Notes under the pieces: model-generated | The model's database searches: none | Told to the model about the DNA's origin: nothing | Seen by the model: the letters and a program-made list of their open reading frames with translations, nothing else | Part shown: one piece after another, positions 1-6,681 of the stretch | Layout: the number at the start of each line of letters is the position of its first letter | How positions within the stretch are numbered: the stretch's first letter is position 1 | Position numbers and translations under genes: made by a program | IMG/VR virus record: IMGVR_UViG_3300037132_000070 | Span: 1 to 39,364 of that record | Length of the DNA stretch: 39,364 bases | Source of the DNA: a virus | Strand: one strand, 5' to 3'

Positions 1-2
1 TC

Positions 3-77
3 GCCATGTGCCTGCTCATCCCCGGCCAGGGCAACAATGAGCCGCGCCAGCAGCCCCGCAGCCGCCAGGAATGGTAG
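3..77 (+). CDS. Possible 3' end of an upstream gene (partial)
   Basis: A reading frame is open from the window edge and stops with TAG at 75-77, giving about 24 residues that end in a polar, Arg/Gln-rich tail. I recognise no family. It is followed by the operator-like repeats at 112-151, which would suit a gene boundary. It could equally be chance, because the stretch is too short to judge codon use. Confidence 0.2.
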   Translation, partial: AMCLLIPGQGNNEPRQQPRSRQEW

Positions 78-111
78 CACATCATGCGGAATCCGCAACC
101 TGTTTTTTTGC

Positions 112-151
112 CCTATCCTGTAGGATGATGCCTATCGATAATTGTAGGATG
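112..151. promoter_or_regulatory. Operator-like direct and inverted repeats
   Basis: TGTAGGATG occurs at 119-127 and 143-151 (24-bp period) and CCTATC at 112-117 and 131-136. The first copy sits in an inverted repeat ATCC-TGTA-GGAT (115-126), and a palindrome TATCGATA lies at 133-140 with an AT-rich GATAAT-like hexamer at 137-142. This is the usual look of a repressor or activator site next to a promoter. I see no convincing -35 box, so promoter direction is open. Confidence 0.45.
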
Positions 152-468
152 GATCGCGCAACATGCGTTTGATGGCCGTAAACATTGGTCGAGATGCTGT
201 AATCATGGTCTGCCGAGTGAGTTGTCATAACCAATATTATGCGACGTTGCGACCGTGCGCCGACCGATCAAAGCGAGGCTTGACCTGGCCGATTTGCTCA
301 CCTGTGTGAGCGCCCATGGGGGCGGGGGGGGGTGCGGGGTGCGCGATCCAGCCCCCAGTACCCTATATGCATCCCCTCCCCTCAGGTTTCGCTTGCCAAT
401 GAATATAAACAATGGCATACTTGAAACCACTGGAGCGAATTGAGCAACCAAACCGAAAGGGCCATAGC
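152..468. other. Upstream noncoding leader of the packaging genes
   Basis: About 315 bases precede the first confident gene. No frame here has a convincing ribosome site or recognisable product. The stretch holds an AT-rich patch around 228-240 and the G-rich motif at 318-339. I see no clear sigma70 promoter. The frame of the next gene is open upstream to an ATG at 412, but the better ribosome site favours the start at 469. Confidence 0.4.
317..357 (+). repeat. G-quadruplex-type G-tracts with flanking inverted repeat
   Basis: The top strand carries G-tracts at 318-322, 324-332 and 336-339, split by C and TGC, so four runs of three or more G are available for a quadruplex. TGGGGGC at 317-323 is also the perfect complement of GCCCCCA at 351-357, so a hairpin is an alternative fold. 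It lies about 130 bp before the first packaging gene. Confidence 0.5.
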
Positions 469-786
469 ATGAGCGACGAATCGAATCAGGGGACGCCGGT
501 TCCGACAACCGTGAGCGACAAGAAGCCTCGTGCCCGCAAGCCAAGGGCGGCGACGCAGGTCGCATACATCGGCGTGTGGGTTGACTACATGCCCGGCGAG
601 GAAGCCGAGCACCGCAAGGCGTTTGTGGTGTTTGCCGGCCCCCTGCGCACCCAGGCGGCAATCGACGAGGCGTGCGCGGCCCTGCCGGACGGCGAGTACC
701 GACTGCTGCCGGGGGTGAACGCGGAACGTCCGATCGTCAAGCGGACGGAGCGCAAGGCCATCGTGAGCATCGGGAAGCCGGAGTAG
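469..786 (+). CDS. Hypothetical protein, first gene of packaging module
   Basis: This encodes 105 residues. The start at 469 follows GAAAGG with about 7 bases of spacing; an ATG at 412 in the same frame has no visible ribosome site. The N-terminal third is polar and then strongly basic (KKPRARKPRAA, residues 19-29), which suits nucleic-acid contact. The rest looks like a small alpha/beta domain with the patterns AYIGVWVDYM and KAFVVFAGPL. I do not recognise a family. It is the first of four co-directional genes leading to the large terminase, so an accessory role in packaging is possible but only from position. Confidence 0.65.
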   Translation: MSDESNQGTPVPTTVSDKKPRARKPRAATQVAYIGVWVDYMPGEEAEHRKAFVVFAGPLRTQAAIDEACAALPDGEYRLLPGVNAERPIVKRTERKAIVSIGKPE

Positions 787-810
787 CGCCATGCCGTTCT
801 GGATGTAACC

Positions 811-1080
811 ATGCCACCGAGACACTACCGTAGCGGGTCTGCAGTGCGCGAGAAGTGCGTGTGCGGGTGCGGTCGTGACGCCGTGTGCAAAGGCATGTCA
901 TGGCAGTGCTACATGGCTGCCAGGAATGCTGCGAAGCGCCGCGGAGTTGGGTTTGAAGAGGAGAAGGCGCGGCGGCTGGCCGATGTAGAGAGGCCGGCGA
1001 ACTTGGCGGTAAGCCAGGGGGCGTCTGGGATTGCCAACGTCGGGCAGATGACGAACACGCTTGAACCTGATAAAGACTGA
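811..1080 (+). CDS. Small Cys-rich (possible zinc-binding) hypothetical protein
   Basis: This encodes 89 residues. The N-terminal half has a cluster of cysteines, C-x-C-x-C-x5-C followed by C about nine residues later, fitting a small zinc-binding knuckle. The remainder is Ala/Arg-rich and probably helical. The ribosome site before the ATG is weak, so the start is less certain than for its neighbours. It sits between the basic 105-residue protein and the candidate small terminase. Small zinc proteins of this sort are often DNA-binding or HNH-like in phages, but no HNH histidines are visible. Function unknown. Confidence 0.55.
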   Translation: MPPRHYRSGSAVREKCVCGCGRDAVCKGMSWQCYMAARNAAKRRGVGFEEEKARRLADVERPANLAVSQGASGIANVGQMTNTLEPDKD

Positions 1081-1093
1081 AGGGAGACGCGAC

Positions 1094-1471
1094 ATGGGAA
1101 TCATGGACAGAGCCAGTAGGGTGGTGGAGGCGATAGACCCATGGAAGCGCAAGCGGGACGCCGAGGCGGCCGCCAATGAGCGGGACGCCGAGGCGGCCGC
1201 CGTCATTGAGGAGAGACGTAGGCGGTACGAGGTCAAGCCGGACGAGGCATATCTTCGTCGTTGCCTGGAAACCGTCAAACATGGAGGGATCAACCCGCTC
1301 ACGGCGGTGGTGTGGGAGCTTCGCGGAATGACGGAAGAGTTGCGAGTCGCGGCCAGGAGCACGCCGACAGCCGAGGCGTGGTTGACCGAGGGGGCGCTGG
1401 TAGCGCTTGAACAACGGCTTTTGAACATGGTTGACCGTGCTCAGAAGGTTGCCAAAAAGGAGCAGGAGTAG
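1094..1471 (+). CDS. Candidate small terminase subunit (by position)
   Basis: This encodes 125 residues. The start at 1094 has AGGGAG 8 bases upstream; an earlier in-frame ATG at 1061 overlaps the previous gene and lacks a site. The protein is highly charged and helical. Residues about 20-38 contain a tandem nine-residue duplication (RDAEAAANE then RDAEAAAVI), encoded by a 27-bp repeat whose first 22 bases are identical at 1153-1174 and 1180-1201. The end is Lys/Glu-rich. It lies directly before the large terminase (stop 1471, next ATG 1473), the usual place for the DNA-recognition small subunit. I see no clear helix-turn-helix, so this rests on position and size. Confidence 0.55.
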   Translation: MGIMDRASRVVEAIDPWKRKRDAEAAANERDAEAAAVIEERRRRYEVKPDEAYLRRCLETVKHGGINPLTAVVWELRGMTEELRVAARSTPTAEAWLTEGALVALEQRLLNMVDRAQKVAKKEQE

Positions 1472-1472
1472 C

Positions 1473-3722
1473 ATGGCGCCGCGCAAGAAGACGGCTGCAG
1501 GAAGGACTGCCGGGGATGCGTATGCGAACGCCTTCAACCCGCCCAAGATGCGGAAGGTTCAGCTTCCCCCGGAAAACAAGCCGCTTCCGCCTGCCGCTTT
1601 GCCAATTAAAGAGCCGCCGCTGGTCAGCGACCCGTGGTTTCACTACTGCTACAAGGGGATGACGGAGAAGCAGCGTGCCGAGATTGTCGATCGTATGCGC
1701 TCCGATCCTCTTGGAGAAGGGCTTGAGCCGCCGATCTGGTGGGTTGCCGATGCCCTGATTGACTTCCCAATCTGCACGCGCAACACGGCAGACAGTATCC
1801 GCGGCACCACCGGAATGGGATGGGACGCTTTCAAGGTAGAGATGCGCAAGGCGGTGGGGTGGGATGGCGCACCGGCAAGAAGCATCCTTCTGGACGGCGC
1901 AAACCGTAGCGCGAAGTCTGAATACGCCGCCAAACGTGCGATGATGATGGCGTGCGCACCAGTGGACAAGACCGCGGCGCGTGACGAACGCGAGTGCGTT
2001 TTAGGGATGCACAGCCAGATCAAGCGCACGAAGATGGACCAGCAGCCACTTTTTATCAAGTATCTGCCTCCGGCGTGGCGAGAGTTCAGGGAAGGGATGG
2101 GAAACCGCCGGGACTTCGAGTGGATCAATAAGGGGTTTTTTCCGCAGGGATGGCACAAACTTCCGAACGGACGGCGTATTGACTTCGCGGCATATAGCCA
2201 GAAGGTGCGCGACGTGCTTGAGGGCAAGATCATCAAGTTTGCTAACCCGGACGAGCGGTTCCCGATGGAGTGGTTGGAGACGCTTGAGATACGCACGGCC
2301 CAGGTCAATGGATTTGTGGTGGCGACATTCACTCCGGTTGATGGATGGACGGCTGGCATGGGGGCGTTCTGTGATGGCATGGAGATCCTGCGCAAGGTTC
2401 CTGCATTCTTGCTGCCCACGGATGGTGGCACTGCATGCCCATGGCTTGCGCTTGGATTGTACGAGCGGGAGTACCGAGAACTTGAGGGCGCCGAACGCGA
2501 GAACCGACAAGCAGAGGTTCCGGCGTGCCGCCCGCAGGATTGCCTGAAGTGGCTTGACGGCGAAGAGGGGATGCTGACCGGGCCGGCGGGAAGGACGTTC
2601 GGCACGGTGCCAAGGGTGGCCAGGAGCGCCAATGGAAAGCGCGCAATCGTCTGGTTTCACCCATGCGACAACCCATGGGGCAACCCTAAGTCCGTTATCG
2701 AGACGTGCCTTTCTCAGGGAGCAGAGCGCGTCAAGCGGAACGTATACGGCATCGCGCAACGCGGATGGGGCAAGCAGATCAGCAACTTCGACGTTTCCAA
2801 GCATGTCGTTGCGCCTGACGCCGTTCAAAAGGTCGGGCGCAATTTTCACGTCATGGACCCAGCCAGCGGGCGCACGGGAGGCGAGGGGAGAAATAGCTTC
2901 ATGGCGTGGTTCCGTAGGGTTGGAAGGATTGTATACATCTATCGGGAGTGGCCAGGGCGTGACTGGATTGCCGGTGTTGGTGTTCCCGAGCCGTGGACAA
3001 TCCCAAGCGGTTCTGACAGGAACGGGAAGGGAAACGACGGCTCGAAAGGGCCTGCGCAGTCTTCGTGGGGATTCGGACTGTTGCGATACAAGTTCGAGAT
3101 TGCCAGGCTTGAGGGATGGAAGGACTGGAATGCGTGGCGCAAGGCCGGACACGAAGACCGCGAAGACGTTGCAGACGTGACGGACGGGGGAGAGGTATGG
3201 AAGTGGTTACAGCGTAACGGCGCATCCGAGCCAATTCAAAAGCGCATGATCGATCCGCGCAGTGCCAATATGGGGCACATCGGGATAGATACGCCCGTTA
3301 CCCTACTGGACGAGTTCGACAAGATCGGACTGATGTTTGACCCGGCGCGCGCGCCGTCCATTGATGATGGCGTGAAGAAGATCATCGCCATGCTGGAGGA
3401 CGGACGACTCAAGATCAGCGCTGACTGCCCAAATATCATCTGGTCTTTACAGAACTGGACCAACGTTGACGGACAGGCAGGGGCATGCAAAGATCCAATA
3501 GACGTGGTGCGGATGTTCTGCACTTCCGTGTACTCGGATGACGTGGGACCGGCGCAAGAGCCTGTGGCAGACTCGCGGGGCGACCGGCACGAAGACGAGC
3601 CGGCAGAAGAGAATCCGCAAGACATGAAGCGCGCTCCGCAGCGACGCGCGCGTGGTGCATTCACGATGATTGGGCGTCGCACAGGGCGCATCGGATGGAT
3701 GAGCGGCGGGAGGCCGTTTTAG
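1473..3722 (+). CDS. terL: Terminase large subunit (packaging ATPase-nuclease)
   Basis: This is the motor that pumps phage DNA into the prohead through the portal and cuts it to length. It has 749 residues. The start at 1473 follows AGGAG; the frame is open further upstream without a site. A P-loop of the GxNRSxKS type (GANRSAKS, residues 142-149) is clear, and the later ATFTPVDG segment resembles the coupling motif after the Walker B strand. The C-terminal half has the acidic residues of an RNase H-like nuclease, D462 in MDPASGR and D594 in MIDPRSAN. It is longer than most large terminases, with a basic N-terminal arm. It is followed by the TGAGACAA array and a terminator, so packaging genes and capsid genes may be separate transcripts. 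Confidence 0.88.
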   Translation: MAPRKKTAAGRTAGDAYANAFNPPKMRKVQLPPENKPLPPAALPIKEPPLVSDPWFHYCYKGMTEKQRAEIVDRMRSDPLGEGLEPPIWWVADALIDFPICTRNTADSIRGTTGMGWDAFKVEMRKAVGWDGAPARSILLDGANRSAKSEYAAKRAMMMACAPVDKTAARDERECVLGMHSQIKRTKMDQQPLFIKYLPPAWREFREGMGNRRDFEWINKGFFPQGWHKLPNGRRIDFAAYSQKVRDVLEGKIIKFANPDERFPMEWLETLEIRTAQVNGFVVATFTPVDGWTAGMGAFCDGMEILRKVPAFLLPTDGGTACPWLALGLYEREYRELEGAERENRQAEVPACRPQDCLKWLDGEEGMLTGPAGRTFGTVPRVARSANGKRAIVWFHPCDNPWGNPKSVIETCLSQGAERVKRNVYGIAQRGWGKQISNFDVSKHVVAPDAVQKVGRNFHVMDPASGRTGGEGRNSFMAWFRRVGRIVYIYREWPGRDWIAGVGVPEPWTIPSGSDRNGKGNDGSKGPAQSSWGFGLLRYKFEIARLEGWKDWNAWRKAGHEDREDVADVTDGGEVWKWLQRNGASEPIQKRMIDPRSANMGHIGIDTPVTLLDEFDKIGLMFDPARAPSIDDGVKKIIAMLEDGRLKISADCPNIIWSLQNWTNVDGQAGACKDPIDVVRMFCTSVYSDDVGPAQEPVADSRGDRHEDEPAEENPQDMKRAPQRRARGAFTMIGRRTGRIGWMSGGRPF

Positions 3723-3793
3723 GAGCCGTGAGACAATGTTGTCTCATGAGACATTTTACTGTTGACGGTGAGACAACTTCTGTGTTTGAATAG

Positions 3794-3823
3794 AACCGTT
3801 GCCAGCAATGGCAGCGGTTTTTT
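3794..3823 (+). terminator. Intrinsic terminator after terL
   Basis: A ten-pair stem (3794-3803 with 3810-3819, one G-T pair) closes a six-base loop AGCAAT and runs directly into six T at 3818-3823. This is a textbook Rho-independent terminator for the terminase transcript. It lies inside the TGAGACAA array. Confidence 0.85.
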
Positions 3824-3827
3824 CATG

Positions 3828-3836
3828 TGCTACGAT
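3828..3836 (+). promoter_or_regulatory. Candidate extended -10 promoter for the capsid operon
   Basis: TGC-TACGAT matches the extended -10 form TGnTAnnAT and lies 5 bases after the T-run of the terminator. Transcription would begin near 3843, exactly at the TGAGACAA site 3843-3850, giving a simple roadblock-type control. There is no good -35 at the right distance. Confidence 0.45.
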
Positions 3837-3889
3837 GTCGCATGAGACAAACCCGAGACAACATCGGCAACCCACATGAGGGGTAAATC

Positions 3890-4822
3890 ATGGCACGAGA
3901 GACAGTGACGACACCTTCTGGCGATGATGAGCCCATCCCTGCGGGCGATGTGGCGGAAGTCGATGAAGGCGCGGACGACGGCGCGGAAGATGATGCTGAT
4001 GTAGGCGCCGAAGACGCGGAGGGTGGCGAACCCGAACCGGGAGATGACGCACCAGACGCGGAAGACGACGCGGCACACGCCAAGACCTTCGGCAAGGCCA
4101 AGCTCGACGACGAGCAGATGGCCATTGTTGGAAAGGCATTCGGGCGCAAGACCGCGGAGGTTCGTGAGGCGAGAGAGAAGCGCGAGCAGGCCGAGAAGGA
4201 GCGGGACGATATTAAGGCCGAAGCCGAGCGGTTGCGCTCGACGGTTGGCAATGAAGTCGTCCTGCGGGCGGCGCAAGCGATCGGGGTCCATCCGGAAACG
4301 ATCACCGAGACGGAAGCGAAGGCAATCAGCGAGAACGCCAGTGCGGCGTACTGGCGTGACATCTTCGAGTCCTCTGGCGATACGGAAGAGGGGTGGACTG
4401 GGGTTGTCGGCGGGCGGCAGATGACGTACACCGCGCAGCAGTGCCGGCAGCAAGCCCGACAGCTTACCCGCCAGATCGAAGGGAATACCGTCGCACGCCG
4501 GGCGCAGGAACGCGCCAGCGCGGAGATGGCAGAACTATTCGAGCTTGGCAAGGCCGCGAAAAAGGCAGGGGTCACGAAGGATGCGCTCAAGACGTGGAAG
4601 CCTGGCACCGTGAGGTTACCCGGCAAGCCCACGCCGCCGGCAGCGGGAGCAGCCAGACATACCCCTCCTCCTGTGCCCCGTGCGGGCGCGGGTCGCACTT
4701 CTCCATCCGCTCCTCGTCGGAATGTGGGCAACATCGACTGGCGCAAGGTCGGCACCGAAGGTGGCATCAGCAGGGAAGAAGCTGTTTTGCTTGACACACA
4801 GCGTCAATACAACTTGGGGTAA
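3890..4822 (+). CDS. Capsid scaffolding protein (putative)
   Basis: This encodes 310 residues; the start is fixed by GAGGGG five bases upstream. The first 65 residues are extremely acidic (Asp/Glu/Ala/Gly), followed by a long charged helical region, about residues 85-120, with strong coiled-coil character, and a Pro/Ala/Arg-rich C-terminal region. This composition and the place just before the major capsid protein are typical of phage scaffold proteins, which fill the prohead and leave before DNA entry. No protease motif is visible, so it is not a fused protease. The call comes from architecture and context. Confidence 0.7.
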   Translation: MARETVTTPSGDDEPIPAGDVAEVDEGADDGAEDDADVGAEDAEGGEPEPGDDAPDAEDDAAHAKTFGKAKLDDEQMAIVGKAFGRKTAEVREAREKREQAEKERDDIKAEAERLRSTVGNEVVLRAAQAIGVHPETITETEAKAISENASAAYWRDIFESSGDTEEGWTGVVGGRQMTYTAQQCRQQARQLTRQIEGNTVARRAQERASAEMAELFELGKAAKKAGVTKDALKTWKPGTVRLPGKPTPPAAGAARHTPPPVPRAGAGRTSPSAPRRNVGNIDWRKVGTEGGISREEAVLLDTQRQYNLG

Positions 4823-4824
4823 GG

Positions 4825-4840
4825 GGCCGGCAAACCGGCT
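4825..4840 (+). promoter_or_regulatory. Short hairpin in the leader of the major capsid gene
   Basis: GGCCGG (4825-4830) pairs with CCGGCT (4835-4840, one G-T pair) around a CAAA loop, 26 bases before the capsid ATG. There is no T-run, so a role in mRNA stability or processing is more likely than termination. Confidence 0.35.
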
Positions 4841-4866
4841 ACCGCTCCTGACAACGGAGAAAGCCA

Positions 4867-5964
4867 ATGCCGAGTCCCTTTGAAGCCGCACGGGTCCGTG
4901 ACCTCCAGCAGGTCGTGTTGGACCAGTCGGACAGCGTTATTCGCGCCTATGATGACAAGGCGCATTTCCTCGGAATGCTCAAGACCGGCGCCCAGCCGTC
5001 AAACGAGTATGCCGAGTGGACCGCCGATGCTCCTCCGAATCCCGTTGACGGCCCCGTGGTCGAAGGCGCGGACAAGGACGACTCCTACGGTTCCTACCAG
5101 GCGCGCAAGCTGAAGAACCACTCCGAAGAGCAGCGCTCGAAGGGCTGGAAGGTCAGCACCCGCGCCCAGGCGATCCACCAGAAGGATGTCGCCAACGAGG
5201 CCGCGAAGCAGCGCCTGCGCGATGAAGAGAATCACGTCATGGGCTGGGAGGCCAAGCTCCTGTCGAACCAGGATGCGGACGACGGCAGCGGCAACGATAG
5301 CGGGATCACGAAGACCCGTTGCGTCGGCAACTGGCTCCTGCCCGTTATCGGCACCAGCGCCTACGCCGCGAATGGCGGCGCGACGGTGTTCGCGCAGCGG
5401 ACGCTGGACCCGATTCCGGCGGACATCGCCGTGACGCCGGGGCAGTACTACGACGGCACGCTGGCCAAGCTGGATGAGGCAACGTTCAAGCTCATCTGCG
5501 CGGCCGCGGCCAATCAGGTCGTTGGCGGCATTGACCTTGTGATGCACGCCGGCATGGCCCTGAAGATGCAGATGACGGGTTGGGCGCTGAACCCGACCGC
5601 CACCGTGCAGGCCAACATGGTCGTGACGCGCTTCGCCATGCTGGATGCGATGTCCAAGAAGCTGGTGACGGCGGTTGACTGGTTCCAGAACGACGCGGGC
5701 ATCGTGCGTTCGATGCTGTCCTTCTGGGTGAACCGCACGCTCACGGACAGGACCTGGCAGAAGACCGCCCTGAGCGATGCGAGCGGTTACGCCATCAACC
5801 CGAAGTTCTGGTCGATCAACTGGCTGAACCCGATTCAGCACTTCGACCCGAACAAGGGCAACAGCAAGGGTGGCGGCCTGCGCGGCTATCACCAGAGCGA
5901 CGGCATGCTCAAGCCCGGCACGGTGCAGGGCCAGTTCGCAATCGTCCCCAACGCACTCGCCTAA
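4867..5964 (+). CDS. Major capsid protein (SU10/DUF5309-like)
   Basis: This encodes 365 residues; the ATG at 4867 is preceded by a purine-rich site (CGGAGAAAG). The beginning, with the pattern of a long N-terminal arm followed by AEWTADAP and a Ser/Lys-rich stretch, then the ENHVMGWEAKLL helix and repeated Ala/Met-rich helices, is what I associate with the DUF5309/SU10-type HK97-fold coat proteins. It follows the scaffold and is the best-expressed-looking gene here (few rare codons). The exact family assignment is from memory of pattern; the role as coat protein is supported by position, size and scaffold partner. Confidence 0.8.
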   Translation: MPSPFEAARVRDLQQVVLDQSDSVIRAYDDKAHFLGMLKTGAQPSNEYAEWTADAPPNPVDGPVVEGADKDDSYGSYQARKLKNHSEEQRSKGWKVSTRAQAIHQKDVANEAAKQRLRDEENHVMGWEAKLLSNQDADDGSGNDSGITKTRCVGNWLLPVIGTSAYAANGGATVFAQRTLDPIPADIAVTPGQYYDGTLAKLDEATFKLICAAAANQVVGGIDLVMHAGMALKMQMTGWALNPTATVQANMVVTRFAMLDAMSKKLVTAVDWFQNDAGIVRSMLSFWVNRTLTDRTWQKTALSDASGYAINPKFWSINWLNPIQHFDPNKGNSKGGGLRGYHQSDGMLKPGTVQGQFAIVPNALA

Positions 5965-5989
5965 CGGCGCGGCAGAAAGAAAAAAGAAC

Positions 5990-6583
5990 ATGAACATGAA
6001 AAAGCTTATCAGTCTGATTGTCGCCGCCGTCGCCCTGGGGTCGGTGTGTGCGCGTGCGAGCACGTCCATTACCACGCTGACCAACGAGGAGCGTGCTCGG
6101 TACGGGGCAACCCACGTCATCAACGTGGATTTCTCCGATCTAGCAAGCTGTACGGCCAGCAACCAGACCATCTCGTTCACCAACAAAGTCACGGCGCCGT
6201 GCAGCATCGCGTTTGCCGGCTACCAGTTGGATCAGGCGTTCGGGGCGGTTCAGACCGCTACGAACATCGTTGGCCTGACCAACTTCAACATGACCGTGAC
6301 GTTTGGAGACACGAACACGGCCGCTCGGTGGATCAGTGCGTTGCAAGTTGCATACGCATCGACGCCAACCGTCTACGGTTCGTTCGGCACCGGCTATGCC
6401 GTGAGCGGAGGGAGTAATACCCTGGCAACTCTGACGAGGCCGATTATGAACGAGCAGACCGTTAGCGCGCAACTCGTCGCGACCATTGCGCAGTCAGGAG
6501 CGAACACGTTGCCGATGTCGAATCTGACATACGGACATCTTCGCATATTCCTGCGCATCATGGGCAAGAGCTACCGAGATTAG
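5990..6583 (+). CDS. Exported head-decoration-like protein
   Basis: This encodes 197 residues from ATG 5990 (a second ATG is at 5996), with an A/G-rich ribosome site. The N-terminus is a textbook Sec signal: two Lys, a hydrophobic core LISLIVAAVALGS, and a likely signal-peptidase site after CARA (about residue 22). The mature part has the alternating beta pattern of small phage decoration or head-fibre proteins: VDFSDL, then a QTISF strand, a GYQLDQAF segment, a VTFGDTNTA turn, an FGTGY loop and a final strand LRIFLRI. A decoration protein with a signal peptide is odd, since virions assemble in the cytoplasm. It directly follows the coat gene. It could instead be a periplasmic or surface protein expressed with the coat. 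Confidence 0.65.
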   Translation: MNMKKLISLIVAAVALGSVCARASTSITTLTNEERARYGATHVINVDFSDLASCTASNQTISFTNKVTAPCSIAFAGYQLDQAFGAVQTATNIVGLTNFNMTVTFGDTNTAARWISALQVAYASTPTVYGSFGTGYAVSGGSNTLATLTRPIMNEQTVSAQLVATIAQSGANTLPMSNLTYGHLRIFLRIMGKSYRD

Positions 6584-6605
6584 CGGAGAAGGATGACCAT
6601 TCCTG

Positions 6606-6646
6606 GGGCGGTTTCTGTGTGCGGACTTCAACGCACACGGCCGCCC
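6606..6646 (+). promoter_or_regulatory. Strong two-tier hairpin before the portal gene
   Basis: GGGCGG (6606-6611) pairs with CCGCCC (6641-6646), enclosing GTGTGCG (6617-6623) paired with CGCACAC (6632-6638) and an eight-base loop. No T-run follows. It sits in the 98-base gap between the exported protein and the portal and could be an RNA processing point, a partial attenuator, or a stabiliser of upstream mRNA. Confidence 0.5.
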
Positions 6647-6681
6647 ATCAAGATTTCCGTGGACATATCGGGAGCGGCGCA

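Larger units (their letters stand above)
3729..3861. promoter_or_regulatory. Array of TGAGACAA operator half-sites
   Basis: A near-perfect 18-bp palindrome, TGAGACAA-TG-TTGTCTCA, lies at 3729-3746. Further copies are TGAGACA at 3747-3753, TGAGACAA at 3769-3776 and 3843-3850, and CGAGACAA at 3854-3861. That is six half-sites in 133 bp, between the terminase stop and the scaffold start. The last two lie just downstream of a -10-like element, where a bound dimer would block transcription. The binding protein is not identifiable in the window. A related GAGACAAC occurs at 13481-13488. Confidence 0.7.

Noticed and set aside
203-825. Bottom-strand frames of about 150 residues over the first gene
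   Set aside because: No ribosome sites or recognisable pattern; they overlap the top-strand gene at 469-786 fully.
3762-3790. TTGACG and TTTGAA as a -35/-10 promoter pair
   Set aside because: The start would fall inside the terminator stem at 3794-3823, and TTTGAA is a poor -10. The extended -10 at 3828 is the better candidate.
4999-6207. A long open frame of about 400 residues on the bottom strand, opposite coat and decoration-like genes
   Set aside because: It is a mirror of GC-rich codons in the real genes: low-complexity His/Arg/Val content, no ribosome site, and complete overlap with confident top-strand genes. The same applies to the other long bottom-strand frames between 737 and 26733.
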